DNA of 64,000 bases from Opitutia bacterium (GTDB taxonomy: Bacteria; Verrucomicrobiota; Verrucomicrobiia; Opitutales; UBA953): positions 1 through 64,000 of the forward strand of contig CANCHK010000004.1 of the NCBI GenBank assembly GCA_947377865.1. The letters run 5' to 3'. Shown here piece after piece: positions 50,484-59,112 of this stretch. The notes under the pieces were generated by a model that did not search any database, was not told the DNA's origin, and was given only the letters and a program-made list of their open reading frames with translations. The position numbers were made by a program, and so were the translations under genes. The first letter of the stretch is position 1. Every line of letters begins with the position of its first letter.

Positions 50484-51476
50484 ATGTCCGAGTCCCTTCT
50501 GACCCTTCGTGAAAGCAAGACCTCCCCGGTCGGCTCTCGTTTCCAGGCCATCTGCGCCCTGGGAGAAATCGCCACCAAGACCGCGAAGACCGGTTCGACC
50601 TATTATGAAGCGGTCATCGCCGACGCGACCGACGACATCAAGATCCGCGTTTTTGGCGATTCACCGGTGAAGCCGGTCCTGACGAGCCTCAAGGCCGGCG
50701 CGATCGTCCGCGTGGGCGGAACGGTCAGCGATTTCAACGGCCGCCCTGACCTGAAGGTCGACTCGCTCACGCCGATCACCGACGCGGAACGCGCCGACCC
50801 AGCGATCATGGGCAAGCTCACGCCGGTGTCGCAACACGACCCGGTGAAGATGAAGGCCGACCTCCTTGACATCGTCTCACGCATCCCGCACGCCGGTCTC
50901 CGCGCGACGGTCGAGTCCGCCCTCGAAGAACACGGCGAACGTTTCTACGAAGCCGTCGCCGCGCTCGGTATGCACCACGCCTACCGCCACGGCCTGCTCG
51001 AGCACACGCTCCGCATGGCTAAGTGCGCCGAAGCCCTCCTGCCCCTCTACCCGAAGGTCGACCACGCGCTCTCCGTCGCCGGCATCGTCCTGCACGACAT
51101 GGGTAAGGTCCAGGAATACTCCCGCCTCGAACCCGGCATGGCCAAGGCCAGCTTCACGCGCGCAGGCAATCTCCACGGCCATCTCGTGCTCGGAGCCTTC
51201 ATGGTGCGCACGCACGGCACGAAGGTCGGCTTGGAAGCTTCGCTGATGGAACGTCTCGAGCACATCCTGCTCAGCCACCACACGATGCGCGAATACGGCG
51301 CCTGCGCCACGCCCTCGACGCCGGAAGCGGTCTTTGTCGCCCGCATCGACGACCTGGACGCGAAACTCTCGGCGGTGGAAGAAGAACTCCGCAAGGCCCC
51401 GCCCGGCGCCGAGTTCATGCCATTGCGCGCGATCGATGGCCAGCTGCTGATCACGCCTCCGAAGACCGGAGCGTAA
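50484..51476 (+). CDS. 3'-5' exoribonuclease YhaM-like protein (OB fold + HD domain)
   Basis: A protein of 330 aa. The N-terminal OB-fold nucleic-acid domain spans about 17-100 (SRFQAICALGEIATKTAKTGS, then IVRVGGTVSDFNGRPDLKV). The HD phosphohydrolase domain spans about 140-310, with His169 in YRHGLLEH, His204-Asp205 in VLHDMGKV, and HGHL and LSHH further along as the remaining metal ligands. The layout is that of the YhaM/CBF1 family, which trims RNA 3' ends. The queA start lies 3 bp after the stop, so the two genes form an operon that may join RNA turnover and tRNA modification. Confidence 0.87.
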   Translation: MSESLLTLRESKTSPVGSRFQAICALGEIATKTAKTGSTYYEAVIADATDDIKIRVFGDSPVKPVLTSLKAGAIVRVGGTVSDFNGRPDLKVDSLTPITDAERADPAIMGKLTPVSQHDPVKMKADLLDIVSRIPHAGLRATVESALEEHGERFYEAVAALGMHHAYRHGLLEHTLRMAKCAEALLPLYPKVDHALSVAGIVLHDMGKVQEYSRLEPGMAKASFTRAGNLHGHLVLGAFMVRTHGTKVGLEASLMERLEHILLSHHTMREYGACATPSTPEAVFVARIDDLDAKLSAVEEELRKAPPGAEFMPLRAIDGQLLITPPKTGA

Positions 51477-51479
51477 GCC

Positions 51480-52547
51480 ATGGACGTCCGGGAGCTGGAT
51501 TTCGACCTCCCGCCCGCACGCATCGCCGCGGAGCCTTCACCGCGTCGCGACGGCTCGCGCCTGCTCGTGGTGCGTCGCGCCACGCGCACAATCGAACACC
51601 GCCTCTTCTCCGAACTGCCTGACCTGCTCCCGCTGGGCACGGTGCTCATCCGGAACAACGTCACGGTGCTCAAGGCCCGCCTCTTCGGCGTGCGCCCGAC
51701 CGGCGGCAAGGTCGAGTGCCTGCTGCTGCGTCCGACTTCCAACCCGCTCGAATGGTGGTGCATGCTGCGCCCGGGCAAACGCGCTTCGGACGCGTCCGGA
51801 TTTTCCATCGAGGGACGTCACGCCGTCGCGGTCGAGACGAAGAACGGTGAATACCGCGTGCGCTTCACGCTGCCCGCGGGCGAGACCGTCGGCCAGCTTG
51901 CGGAACGCGTCGGCGAACTCCCGCTCCCGCCTTACATCGTGGAAGCGCGCAAGGACCGCGGGCTCGCTCCGGCCGATGACGCCGCGCGCTACCAGACAGT
52001 GTATGCCGATCCGTCGTCGGCCCGCGCCGCCGCCGCGCCGACCGCTGGCCTGCACTTCACGCCCGAACTCCTGGCGACGCTGAAAGCCCGCGGACATGAC
52101 GCCTTCGACCTCGTACTGGATGTCGGTCCGGGCACGTTCCAGCCGGTGTCGGTCGCGAACCTGAACGATCACGTCATGCACTCGGAGGCGTATCGCATTC
52201 CAGCGACCACGATGCAGGCGCTACTCACGCGTCGCCCGCGCCTCGCGGTCGGCACGACCTCAGTCCGCGCGAGCGAAGACGCCTTCCGCAAGACACACGG
52301 CTTCGCGCATGAGGGGGATTTTGTTTCGGATGCTTCGCTGTTCATCCGCCCAGGTGATACCGTCGGTTGCTGCGAGCACCTGCTCACGAATTTCCATCTG
52401 CCCCGCTCCACCCTGCTCTGCCTCGTGGCCGCGTTCCTCACGCCCGGCGATCCATCCGGCCTCGCCTGGCTGAAAGAAATCTACGCCGAAGCGATTCGGG
52501 AAGAATATCGGTTTTTCAGTTACGGGGATGCGATGGTCATACTTTAG
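51480..52547 (+). CDS. queA: S-adenosylmethionine:tRNA ribosyltransferase-isomerase
   Basis: A protein of 355 aa, normal length for QueA. Family features: the N-terminus [20 protein letters not shown] followed by [57 protein letters not shown] (the signature segment), [23 protein letters not shown] and HSEAYRIP. It transfers and isomerises the ribosyl part of SAM onto 7-aminomethyl-deazaguanosine in tRNA to make epoxyqueuosine. The SAM demand links it with metK in the same window. The stop is followed at once by an E element. Confidence 0.95.
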   Translation: MDVRELDFDLPPARIAAEPSPRRDGSRLLVVRRATRTIEHRLFSELPDLLPLGTVLIRNNVTVLKARLFGVRPTGGKVECLLLRPTSNPLEWWCMLRPGKRASDASGFSIEGRHAVAVETKNGEYRVRFTLPAGETVGQLAERVGELPLPPYIVEARKDRGLAPADDAARYQTVYADPSSARAAAAPTAGLHFTPELLATLKARGHDAFDLVLDVGPGTFQPVSVANLNDHVMHSEAYRIPATTMQALLTRRPRLAVGTTSVRASEDAFRKTHGFAHEGDFVSDASLFIRPGDTVGCCEHLLTNFHLPRSTLLCLVAAFLTPGDPSGLAWLKEIYAEAIREEYRFFSYGDAMVIL

Positions 52548-53338
52548 GTGGTAGCGGTTAGCGGTTAGCGGTTGGGAAAAATATTTCGGGTGGCGGGTGG
52601 CGGGCACGGGAACCGGGAGTTCAGGTGCCAGCCGTCCGGGTGTCGGCCGCAGGATCCTGAAGCCGGCAGCCGATGGCCGAAACGCCGACACCTGAATGGC
52701 CGATGCCCTGGTGGCCGTCACCCGTCACCTGAGAATGAATCCCCCAGCCAATCATCCGGTATCCGGTCTCCCTTTGAGTTCACCCCATGCCTCGGGGTAG
52801 GGACGCGATGACATCGCGTCCGCTTGCGAGCGTAAGCGGGAGGTCGATGTGCCTAGCTAAGGCCCGACGACTTACCCTCCGAGGTTTCGAACGGATGCGA
52901 TGTCATCGCATCCCTACCCGCCACCTGCCACCCGGGGCCGTCACCCGTCACCTGAGAATAGATACAGCTATGTCGTGACGCGGTCCCGACCCTACCCACT
53001 ATAGGTGATAGCGGTTAGCGGTTGGCGGTTAGGAGCACATTTTCCGGGAGTCGGCCGCAGGATCCTGAAGCCGGCAGCCGATGGCCGAAACGCCGACACC
53101 CGTCACCTGAGAACGGGTTGAATCGTTGGATCGTTGAATGGTTGGATAGATTAAGACCAAAGCCCGCAGGGCGCCGCACTCCCTCCGGCCAACCATTCAA
53201 CAAAACAACCGATCAACAGCTCCGCCAACCCCACCTTTGCACAAGCCGTAGGCCGATTTGCACTTTTGCACTTAGGACATCACGCGGTGCTGCCCCTACC
53301 TCCTGCTTCGCAGCAGTTCACCCTGCCAGCGGACCCCC
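52548..53338. repeat. Intergenic repeat block 9 (largest)
   Basis: No gene in about 800 bp. A full E element lies at 52549-52737 (head of GCGGTTA units, arms GGTGGCGGG and GTGGCCGTCACCCGTCACC). An inverted F is at 52750-52778. A mixed hairpin pair at 52796-52918 starts GGTAGGGACGCGATG and ends with an A hairpin and CCTACC. A B-prime hairpin (GTCGTGAC/GTCCCGAC) is at 52972-52996. Then come an E element without its distal half (53007-53115), a C element 53116-53223, a D module 53235-53272, a B-type hairpin 53276-53300, and a J module 53303-53335. Confidence 0.85.
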
Positions 53339-53357
53339 GCGCAAGTTCAGCTTGCGC
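53339..53357 (-). terminator. Stop-abutting hairpin
   Basis: GCGCAAG (53339-53345), a 5-nt loop, CTTGCGC (53351-53357), directly next to the TGA stop of the gene at 53358. A 7-bp perfect stem with no U-tract. Confidence 0.6.
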
Positions 53358-54428
53358 TCACTTCCCATTCACCAACCACCTCATCGCGGCGAGCTCACCT
53401 TCGGATTTCATTTTCTCGAGATACTGCGCCTGCGTGGGCTCATCGGCGGAGGCGAACTTTTCGGTGAAGGCCGTGGTCAAGGAACGCACTTCCATGAGCT
53501 TGGCGTCGAGCGCCTCGAGTCGCTCGCCGGCCGTCTGTCCGCCCGGGCCGGCCTGCGTGAGCGGATCGAGCTGCTGAAGGAATTGACGCTCGATGCTGAC
53601 GCCCATGAGCTGGTCGATGAGATACGGGCCTTGGTCCTGGATCCGCTGGCCGAGCGTGAGGCCGATGATGACCGTGGGCTCGGCGGCGTCGAAGTCGGCC
53701 GTGCGGATGAATTCCTGCTGCAAGGAAAGGAGGCTCTTCGACACTTCCATCAACGGCTGGGCGCGCGGGACGGTGAGCGCGAACATCGCGGCGCCCGCCG
53801 CCGCCGTCGGCTCGTAGCCGGCCTCGAGGTAGGCTTGCTCCGAGCCGGCCACGAGTTGCTGCGAGTAGTCGGCGAAGAGCGGGTTTTCCAATGATTGAAC
53901 GAGCGCCGCGCCCGCCGCCGCGCCGTCACCCGTCAGGAAAGCCTGATGGGCGGCAAGAAAGTCGCCGAGCGAATTACCGGGCGCGGCCTCACGGAAGGCG
54001 GCGACCGCGGCCGACTTCTCCTCGGGCGTCTCACCGCGCAGCGCGAGCTCGAGCTGTGCGGCCGGATTCTTAGGGTCGGCTTTAACGGCCTCACGCGCGA
54101 AGGTGAGGTCGTTCAGTAGCCGCGAGGCGACGAGCAGATTCGTGGTGCTGCGGCCTTGGTTCTTCAGGAATGCTTCGACCTCGAGCTGGTTGAGCTTCGG
54201 CACTTTGCCCGCCAGCAACTCCTTGATCGTGACACCGGTGCGTTTGGGCGGATCTTTCAACTGCGGGATGATGTCCGCCGCGGAGCGCGGCTTGATCGCC
54301 GGCTCAGTTTTGGCCGCGACTTCGACCGGCTTGCGCAGCAGTTCCCACTTCTTGCCGCGCACGACCCAGACGCCCACGGCCACGAGGCCAAGGACGACGG
54401 CATAGGTCAGGACGCGGCGCAGGGGCAT
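53358..54428 (-). CDS. Single-pass membrane protein with large helical exterior domain, function unknown
   Basis: A protein of 356 aa from ATG 54428 (MPLRRVLTYAVVLGLVAVGV); 79 additional open codons upstream are repeat DNA. Residues 8-24 form one membrane helix after a basic MPLRR, so most of the protein should face the periplasm. The rest is alpha-helical and Ala/Glu/Leu-rich, with phrases such as ADPKNPAAQLELALRGETPEEKSAAVAAF that recall TPR-type helical pairs, and an acidic/helical C-terminus. No enzyme motif. It could be a scaffold or a stress/envelope protein; no family assigned. Confidence 0.72.
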   Translation of the reverse strand: MPLRRVLTYAVVLGLVAVGVWVVRGKKWELLRKPVEVAAKTEPAIKPRSAADIIPQLKDPPKRTGVTIKELLAGKVPKLNQLEVEAFLKNQGRSTTNLLVASRLLNDLTFAREAVKADPKNPAAQLELALRGETPEEKSAAVAAFREAAPGNSLGDFLAAHQAFLTGDGAAAGAALVQSLENPLFADYSQQLVAGSEQAYLEAGYEPTAAAGAAMFALTVPRAQPLMEVSKSLLSLQQEFIRTADFDAAEPTVIIGLTLGQRIQDQGPYLIDQLMGVSIERQFLQQLDPLTQAGPGGQTAGERLEALDAKLMEVRSLTTAFTEKFASADEPTQAQYLEKMKSEGELAAMRWLVNGK

Positions 54429-54834
54429 TGGGCTGAGACAGTAGGGGGCAAGTGGACACGGGGGCAAGGGGAACGAAAACAAAGGGGGCATGCTGGCATG
54501 GGGGAACGGCTGCGAAGCAGGACGACATTTCGGGTGACAGGTGACGGGCACGGGAGCCGGGAGTTCAGGCGCCGGCCGTTCGGGGATCAGCCGCGGGATC
54601 CTGAAGCCGATAGCCGAGGGCCGAAACGCCGACACCCGAATGGCCGATGCCCCGGTGGCCGTCACCCGACACCTAAGAATAGATACAGCTATGTCGTGAC
54701 GCGGTCCCGACCCTACCTCGGTACAGGCGGATGCGATGTCATCGCATCCCTACCAAACAAAAAGGACGCCCGCAGGCGCCCTCTTATTTCCCCCATGTCA
54801 CCGTGCCCCCTTGCCCACGTGCCCACGTGACCCT
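54429..54834. repeat. Intergenic repeat block 10
   Basis: No gene. GGGGGCAAGTGGACACGGGG-type units and a J hairpin (GCTGCGAAGCAGG) lie at 54440-54518, an E element at 54533-54675, a B-prime hairpin (GTCGTGAC/GTCCCGAC) with CCTACC at 54693-54717, and an A hairpin at 54729-54754 touching the terminator of the next gene. CACGTGCCCACGTG-type short units fill 54790-54830. Confidence 0.82.
54756..54783 (-). terminator. Intrinsic terminator, shared type, copy 1
   Basis: In minus orientation GGGCGCC, TGCG, GGCGTCC, then TTTTTGTTT. It lies 73 nt past the stop of the Gfo/Idh gene. This is a variant of the terminator found at 57547, 59039 and 62282, here with one G-T pair. Confidence 0.8.
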
Positions 54835-54855
54835 CGCGATCGTTCTACGATCGCG
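54835..54855 (-). terminator. Stop-abutting hairpin
   Basis: CGCGATCGT (54835-54843), loop TCT, ACGATCGCG (54847-54855): a perfect 9-bp stem that touches the TAA stop (54856-54858). No U-tract; an ordinary terminator lies further downstream at 54756-54783. Confidence 0.65.
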
Positions 54856-56145
54856 TTAGATCTTCTCCAACGACCAGGGCTTGCGGAGTTCGCGCGAGAG
54901 CATCGCGGTCGCGCCGGCGTCGTCGACGAACTTGCCCGCGGCACCATCGAACTTGAGCTTACGTCCGGTGAAGATCGCGGCGTTACCGAGGTGGCCGATC
55001 GTCGTGGTGTGATGCGCGGCCATGACGTGCGAGATCGGGCGGCGGCGCGACTGCACGCAGTCGACGAATTCCTGATAATGGTCGGTCGTACCGGGGCAGC
55101 GCCAGGCGTCCGGACCAAGGTCCTTCTCCCAGAGTCCCGGGATGGAGCACTCCTGCTTTCCGCGGGTGACGAAGAGTTCACCCTTCTCGCCGATGAAGCG
55201 CATGCCCATGAAGGAGCTGCTGACCGACATGTGGAAACCGTCGGCGTAGGTGACGGTGTAATCGTATTTCCCGTGGGTGTTCCACGGGGCTTCGCGCAGT
55301 TCGCCCGTGCCTTCGACGGCGACGGGATATTCGGCGTCCTTGCCCATCGCCCAGGCGGCGATGTCGGGATGGTGGCAGACCCAATCCAGCAGCATGCCGC
55401 CGCCGAAGTTGGTGTGCCAGCGCCAATGGAAGTGGAAGACGCGCGGGTCGAAGGCGAACTCGGAGGAAGGGCCGACCCACATGTCGTAATCGACTTCGGC
55501 CGGAGCCTTTTCGCCGGGCTGCGGGGCGGGGGGCATGGTCTGCTTGTTCGGGCCCGTGCCGACCTCAACCTTGAGGATCTTGCCAAGCATGCCATTGCGC
55601 ACGAGTTCGACGCCGCGACGGAAATTAGGGGTGGAGCGCTGCCACATGCCCGTCTGCCAGACGCGGCCGTTCTCCTTCACCGCGTCGGCGATGGCCTTGC
55701 CTTCGGCCCAGGTCTTCGCGAGCGGCTTCTCGCCGTAGACATCAATGCCCGCGCGAAGGAGCGCGCAACTGATGACGCCGTGCCAGTGGTCCGGCAGGCC
55801 GTGGACGGCGGCGTCGGGCTTCTCTTTGGCGAGGAGCTCGCGGAAATCGGTATACTGCTTCGGGGCGGCCATGCCTTTCTTCACGACGTTCTCGGAAGCA
55901 GTCTTCAGCACGCGGCGATCGACGTCGCACACCGCGATGACCTGGACGCCGGCCTTGGACATCAGCTGGCGCATGTCACCGCCGCCTTGGGCCTTGAGGC
56001 CGATTCCCACGAGCTGGAGGCGATTGCTCGGAGCGACCGTGCCATCCTTGCCGAGTGCGGAGGCGGGGATGATGGAGGGGAAACCGAGAACGGCGCCGGC
56101 AAGGGCGGCATTCTTCAGGAAAGAACGGCGGTCGAGTTTGGACAT
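54856..56145 (-). CDS. Tat-exported Gfo/Idh/MocA family oxidoreductase
   Basis: A protein of 429 aa from ATG 56145. The twin-arginine signal MSKLDRRSFLKNAALAGAVL (RR at 6-7) is followed by PSIIPASALGK. A NAD(P)-binding N-terminal domain (NRLQLVGIGLKAQGGGD, VIAVCDVDRR) and the family motif GEKPLAKT at 138-145 are present. HGLPDHWHGV and the C-terminal substrate part HFHWRWHTNFGGGMLLDWVCHH match PVC-type paralogues. The predicted role is oxidation or reduction of a sugar or sugar derivative in the periplasm, the cofactor being carried through Tat. The preceding C-rich leader resembles that of the ThuA gene on the other side of the spacer. Substrate unknown. Confidence 0.88.
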   Translation of the reverse strand: MSKLDRRSFLKNAALAGAVLGFPSIIPASALGKDGTVAPSNRLQLVGIGLKAQGGGDMRQLMSKAGVQVIAVCDVDRRVLKTASENVVKKGMAAPKQYTDFRELLAKEKPDAAVHGLPDHWHGVISCALLRAGIDVYGEKPLAKTWAEGKAIADAVKENGRVWQTGMWQRSTPNFRRGVELVRNGMLGKILKVEVGTGPNKQTMPPAPQPGEKAPAEVDYDMWVGPSSEFAFDPRVFHFHWRWHTNFGGGMLLDWVCHHPDIAAWAMGKDAEYPVAVEGTGELREAPWNTHGKYDYTVTYADGFHMSVSSSFMGMRFIGEKGELFVTRGKQECSIPGLWEKDLGPDAWRCPGTTDHYQEFVDCVQSRRRPISHVMAAHHTTTIGHLGNAAIFTGRKLKFDGAAGKFVDDAGATAMLSRELRKPWSLEKI

Positions 56146-56526
56146 TGAGTCAGGGGTAGGGGTAGGACAGGAGTAACGGGGGAAACGTTCCGAGGAAAGG
56201 AGGGATTGGGATTTCGAGGACACGAGGGCCGGAGGGCAGGAGGGCTAGAATAATGGAGTTGATCGGTTGATCAGTTGAATGGTTGGCCAGAGGGAGTGTG
56301 GCGCCCTGCGGGCTTTGGTCTTAATCTATCCAACCATTCAACGATCCAACGATTCAACCCGTTCTCAGGTGACGGGTGACGGCCATCGGGAAATCGGCCA
56401 TTCGGGTGTCGGCATTCCAGCCATCGGCTACCGGCTCCGGATTCCCGCGGCCGACATCCTAACGACTGGCGCCTGAACTCCCGGCTGCCGTGCCCGTCGC
56501 TTGTCACCCGGAATGGCTTTGTCTTG

Positions 56527-56582
56527 GGTAGGGCCGACCATCCTTGGTCGGGCGCGGCCAAGCAGGGATGCTTGGCCCTACC
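56527..56582. repeat. GGTAGGG hairpin pair, TTGGTCGG/CCAAGC arm type, copy 1
   Basis: GGTAGGG with arms CCGACCA/TGGTCGG, a short GCGC spacer, then CCAAGC/GCTTGG and CCTACC. A near-identical copy lies at 57575-57632 on the far side of the ThuA gene, there with GTGC in the spacer and one extra base pair in the first arm. The two copies flank one gene in the same orientation. Confidence 0.82.
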
Positions 56583-56654
56583 AACAGAATGCCTCTGCCT
56601 CGCAGCAGTTCACCATGCCAGCAGGCCCCCTCTGTCTCTTGTCCCCTTGCCCTC

Positions 56655-56697
56655 TCCTACCCCAACCCCTATCCCTACCCCTACCCCTGATTCACAT
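56655..56697 (+). promoter_or_regulatory. C-rich CCCCTA leader of the ThuA gene
   Basis: This is a run of CCCCAACCCC, TATCCCTA and CCCCTACCCCTGATTCA units ending at the ATG. The same stretch, with few changes, precedes the HEAT gene at 58675 (minus strand, 58676-58720). Shorter versions precede 7750 and 56145. No Shine-Dalgarno sequence is present in any of them, so the element may be a translation enhancer or a promoter-proximal repeat. Confidence 0.6.
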
Positions 56698-57483
56698 ATG
56701 CTCCGCTCCCTCCTCGCTCTCCTCCTCGCTTCGGTGGTCGCCCTCGCCGCCGAACCCAACCGCGCCCTGGTCTTCTCGAAGACCGCCGGCTTCCGCCACA
56801 AGGACTCGATTCCGCTCGGTAATGAACTGCTCGCGAAGCAGTTCAAGGCCGCCGGCCTCGAAGTCGACATCACCGAAGACGCTTCCGTCTTCACCGCCGA
56901 GAATCTCGCGAAATACCGCGCGGTCGCCTTCATGAGCACCACCGGTGACGTCATGGGTGATGTCGTGGCGAAGGACGCTTCCAAAGAAGCCAAGGATGCC
57001 GCTGCACAGGCCGCCCTGCCCCGCCGCGCCGCCTTCCAGGCTTGGCTCGAGAACGGGGGCGCCTTCGTGGGCGTGCACGCCGCCTCCGACGCTGGTGCGG
57101 CCGAGAAATACTGGCCTTGGTTCGCGAACATGATCGGCGGACTCTTCAACGGCCACCCCGCCCAGCAGGTCGCGATCCTGCGTCCGCTCGTCAAGGACCA
57201 CCCCGCCAACCTGCACCTCGGAGCGGAATGGAAGCGTAAGGACGAGTGGTACGGCTTCAAGAATCTCGCCGCCGATAACACGGTGCTTCTCGAGATCGAC
57301 GAGAAGTCCTACTCCCCGGTCAAGGGCAAGGAGATGGGCGACCATCACCCGATGACCTGGTGCAAGGACGTCGGCAAGGGCCGCATGTTCTACACCGCCC
57401 TCGGCCACACCAAGGAATCCTTCTCAGAGCCCGAGTTCATCCAGCACCTCAACGGCGGGGTGGTTTGGGTGCTTAAAAAGTAA
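56698..57483 (+). CDS. Secreted ThuA-domain protein (glutamine-amidotransferase-like fold)
   Basis: A precursor of 261 aa from ATG 56698 (MLRSLLALLLASVVALAAEP), with a signal peptide cleaved near AAEP. The ThuA core has ALVFSKTAGFRHKDSIP, AVAFMSTTGDVM, AFQAWLENGGAFVGVHAASD, a GGLFNGHPAQQ segment, and DHHPMTWCKDVGKGRMFYTALGHTKESF near the C-terminus. Such proteins are common in PVC bacteria beside Gfo/Idh oxidoreductases and sugar hydrolases, and are linked to trehalose or other sugar use; the reaction is not defined. It is divergent from the Gfo/Idh gene. A terminator follows 64 nt after the stop. Confidence 0.87.
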   Translation: MLRSLLALLLASVVALAAEPNRALVFSKTAGFRHKDSIPLGNELLAKQFKAAGLEVDITEDASVFTAENLAKYRAVAFMSTTGDVMGDVVAKDASKEAKDAAAQAALPRRAAFQAWLENGGAFVGVHAASDAGAAEKYWPWFANMIGGLFNGHPAQQVAILRPLVKDHPANLHLGAEWKRKDEWYGFKNLAADNTVLLEIDEKSYSPVKGKEMGDHHPMTWCKDVGKGRMFYTALGHTKESFSEPEFIQHLNGGVVWVLKK

Positions 57484-57880
57484 GCGTCGCGGCGGGGCCG
57501 CGAGGGGACATGCTGGCATGGTGATCTGCTGCGAAGCAGAGTGAAAGGGCGCCTACGGGCGCCCTTTTTGTTTGGGTAGGGCCGACCATCCTTGGTCGGC
57601 CGTGCGGCCAAGCAGGGATGCTTGGCCCTACCTCGATACAGGGACTCAAAGGGAAACCGGAGACCGGATGGTGTGCTGGGGGATTCATTTCAGGTGACAG
57701 GTGACGGCCACCGGGGCATCGGCCATTCGGGGCCCGGCGTTTCAGCCATCAGCCATCGGCTCCAGGGGCCCGCGGACGATCCGAAATTGGGGTTGCTGCT
57801 TCGCAGCGTGCCAGCGTGTCCCCTCGCGGCCTCCGGCCGCGCTTGCTTCGCAGCGGTTCACCCTGCCAGCAGAACCCCAA
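57484..57880. repeat. Intergenic repeat block 12
   Basis: No gene. A J hairpin (CTGCTGCGAAGCAG) is near 57527-57540, a terminator at 57547-57573, a GGTAGGG hairpin pair copy 2 at 57575-57632 directly after the terminator's T-run, an F module at 57651-57672, a shortened inverted E element at 57688-57785, and two J modules at 57798-57878 separated by a GCGGCCTCCGGCCGC hairpin. Confidence 0.82.
57547..57573 (+). terminator. Intrinsic terminator, shared type, copy 2
   Basis: GGGCGCC, TACG, GGCGCCC, then TTTTTGTTT: a perfect 7-bp GC stem and T-run 64 nt after the ThuA stop. Identical in stem, loop and tail to those at 59039 and 62282. Confidence 0.9.
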
Positions 57881-57897
57881 CGCACGCGTAGCGTGCG
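57881..57897 (-). terminator. Stop-proximal hairpin
   Basis: CGCACGC (57881-57887), loop GTA, GCGTGCG (57891-57897), one base from the TAA stop of the HEAT gene. A perfect 7-bp stem, no U-tract. Confidence 0.6.
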
Positions 57898-57898
57898 C

Positions 57899-58675
57899 TT
57901 ACTTCACTCCTTCGAGCTTCTTGATCAGGCGGCCGAGGGCGCCCTTGGTCGTCTCGTTCGTGACGGCTTTCTCGGCGTCGCGCAGGGCGGCGAGATCCGA
58001 CGGCTGGGCGAGCTTGAGCAAGGCCTTCTGGCATTCAAGGCGCATGGGCTCTTCCTTGACCGCGACGCACAGGGCGCCGGCGACGGAGCGGAGATTACGG
58101 CCGACCGCGGCCTTGATGAGCGCACTGCGCGCGGAGACGTCGGCCTTGGTGTCGCTGATACCGGCAACGAACGCGTCCGTCACGCCGGGGCCGGCGACCT
58201 TCACCAGCGCGTCCTGGATGTTTTCCGCAAGGGCCTCGTCCTTCGCCAGCGAAGCGAGCAACGGCACGGCCTTGGCGCCGCCAATCTCGGCAAGGGCGAG
58301 CGCAGCCGGAACGCGAAGCGGGGACTGGGGATTAGAGGCCAGTGCGGCGACCTGCGCGGTCGCGCCGGAGGCCTTTGCTTCGGCGAGCGCGGAGAGGAGG
58401 AGCTTGGCGGTCTCGACGTCGGTCGAGCCAAGCAGCGCGGCGACTTCGCCGGTAAGCGGAGAGGTCGGTTCGTCGACTAGGCGTTCGCGGACATCATCAA
58501 CCGCGGCGAGTCGCACGGCAGCGGAAGCATCGGCCTTCTTCAGCGCATCGATGGACTTCGAGGTGCCTTTGCGGAAATCCTTGAGTGCGGCCGTGTAGGC
58601 GGCGTGATCGACCGCCGGACGTTCGGCAGCGAGCAGCGAAGCGGCGAAGAGGAGGATGAGAAGGGAGCGGAGCAT
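57899..58675 (-). CDS. Secreted HEAT-repeat protein
   Basis: A precursor of 258 aa beginning MLRSLLILLFAASLLAAERP; residues 1-17 are a signal peptide cleaved near LAAE. The mature part is all helical, with five or so HEAT/Armadillo-like pairs (AAVRLAAVDDVRERL, VETAKLLLSALAEAK, LRVPAALALAEIGGAKAVPLLASLAKD, NLRSVAGALCVAVKEE). It resembles the HEAT part of the PVC cytochrome proteins but lacks CxxCH. It probably serves as a periplasmic protein-binding scaffold. Its first six residues and ~45 bp of leader are almost the same as those of the ThuA gene, pointing to a copied 5' end. Confidence 0.8.
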   Translation of the reverse strand: MLRSLLILLFAASLLAAERPAVDHAAYTAALKDFRKGTSKSIDALKKADASAAVRLAAVDDVRERLVDEPTSPLTGEVAALLGSTDVETAKLLLSALAEAKASGATAQVAALASNPQSPLRVPAALALAEIGGAKAVPLLASLAKDEALAENIQDALVKVAGPGVTDAFVAGISDTKADVSARSALIKAAVGRNLRSVAGALCVAVKEEPMRLECQKALLKLAQPSDLAALRDAEKAVTNETTKGALGRLIKKLEGVK

Positions 58676-59112
58676 GTGTCAATCAGGGGTAGGGGTAGGG
58701 ATAGGGGTTGGGATAGGAGAGGGCAAGGAGGCAGGGGCGCGACGGCGTCGCGTCCGTTCGCAAAGAATGCATAGATGTGCCGGGCAAGTTATCGAACTCT
58801 GTCACGTCCATCCGCCCACGGACGCCACGCAGTGGCGCCCCTACCCATGTGAGGTGATAGCGGTTAGCGTTTGGCGGTTAGGAGCACATTTTCCGGGAAT
58901 CAGCCGCAGGATCCTGAAGCCGATGGCTGATGACCTGGAGGCCGACACCCGTCACCTGAGAATGGAGGCAACTAGGTCAGCACGCAGTGCTGACCCTACC
59001 TCGATACAGGCGGATGCGATGTCATCGCATCCCTACCCAAACAAAAAGGGCGCCCGTAGGCGCCCTCTTCACTTCCCCTTGTCACCGTGTCCCCTTGCCC
59101 ACGCGTCCCCTC
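58676..59112. repeat. Intergenic repeat block 13
   Basis: No gene. The CCCCTA leader of the HEAT gene (58676-58730) is followed by a head-to-head hairpin pair 58730-58845 whose left foot is degenerate (GGCAGGG), an E element without its distal half 58853-58962, a B hairpin 58976-59000, an A hairpin 59012-59037, the terminator 59039-59065, and CACCGTGTCCCC-type short units. Confidence 0.83.
59039..59065 (-). terminator. Intrinsic terminator, shared type, copy 3
   Basis: In minus orientation GGGCGCC, TACG, GGCGCCC, TTTTTGTTT. It lies 64 nt past the ahcY stop and directly abuts the CCTACC foot of an A hairpin at 59032-59037. Confidence 0.9.

Larger units (their letters stand above)
56146..56697. 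repeat. Intergenic repeat block 11 between divergent Gfo/Idh and ThuA genes
   Basis: No gene. CCCCTA-type leaders lie at both ends: 56152-56170 on the minus strand and 56655-56692 on the plus strand. Between are purine-rich DNA (56170-56250), an inverted C element (56255-56360), an inverted E element (56360-56516), a GGTAGGG hairpin pair with CGACCA/TGGTCG and CCAAGC/GCTTGG arms (56527-56582), and a J module (56605-56632). Confidence 0.83.
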
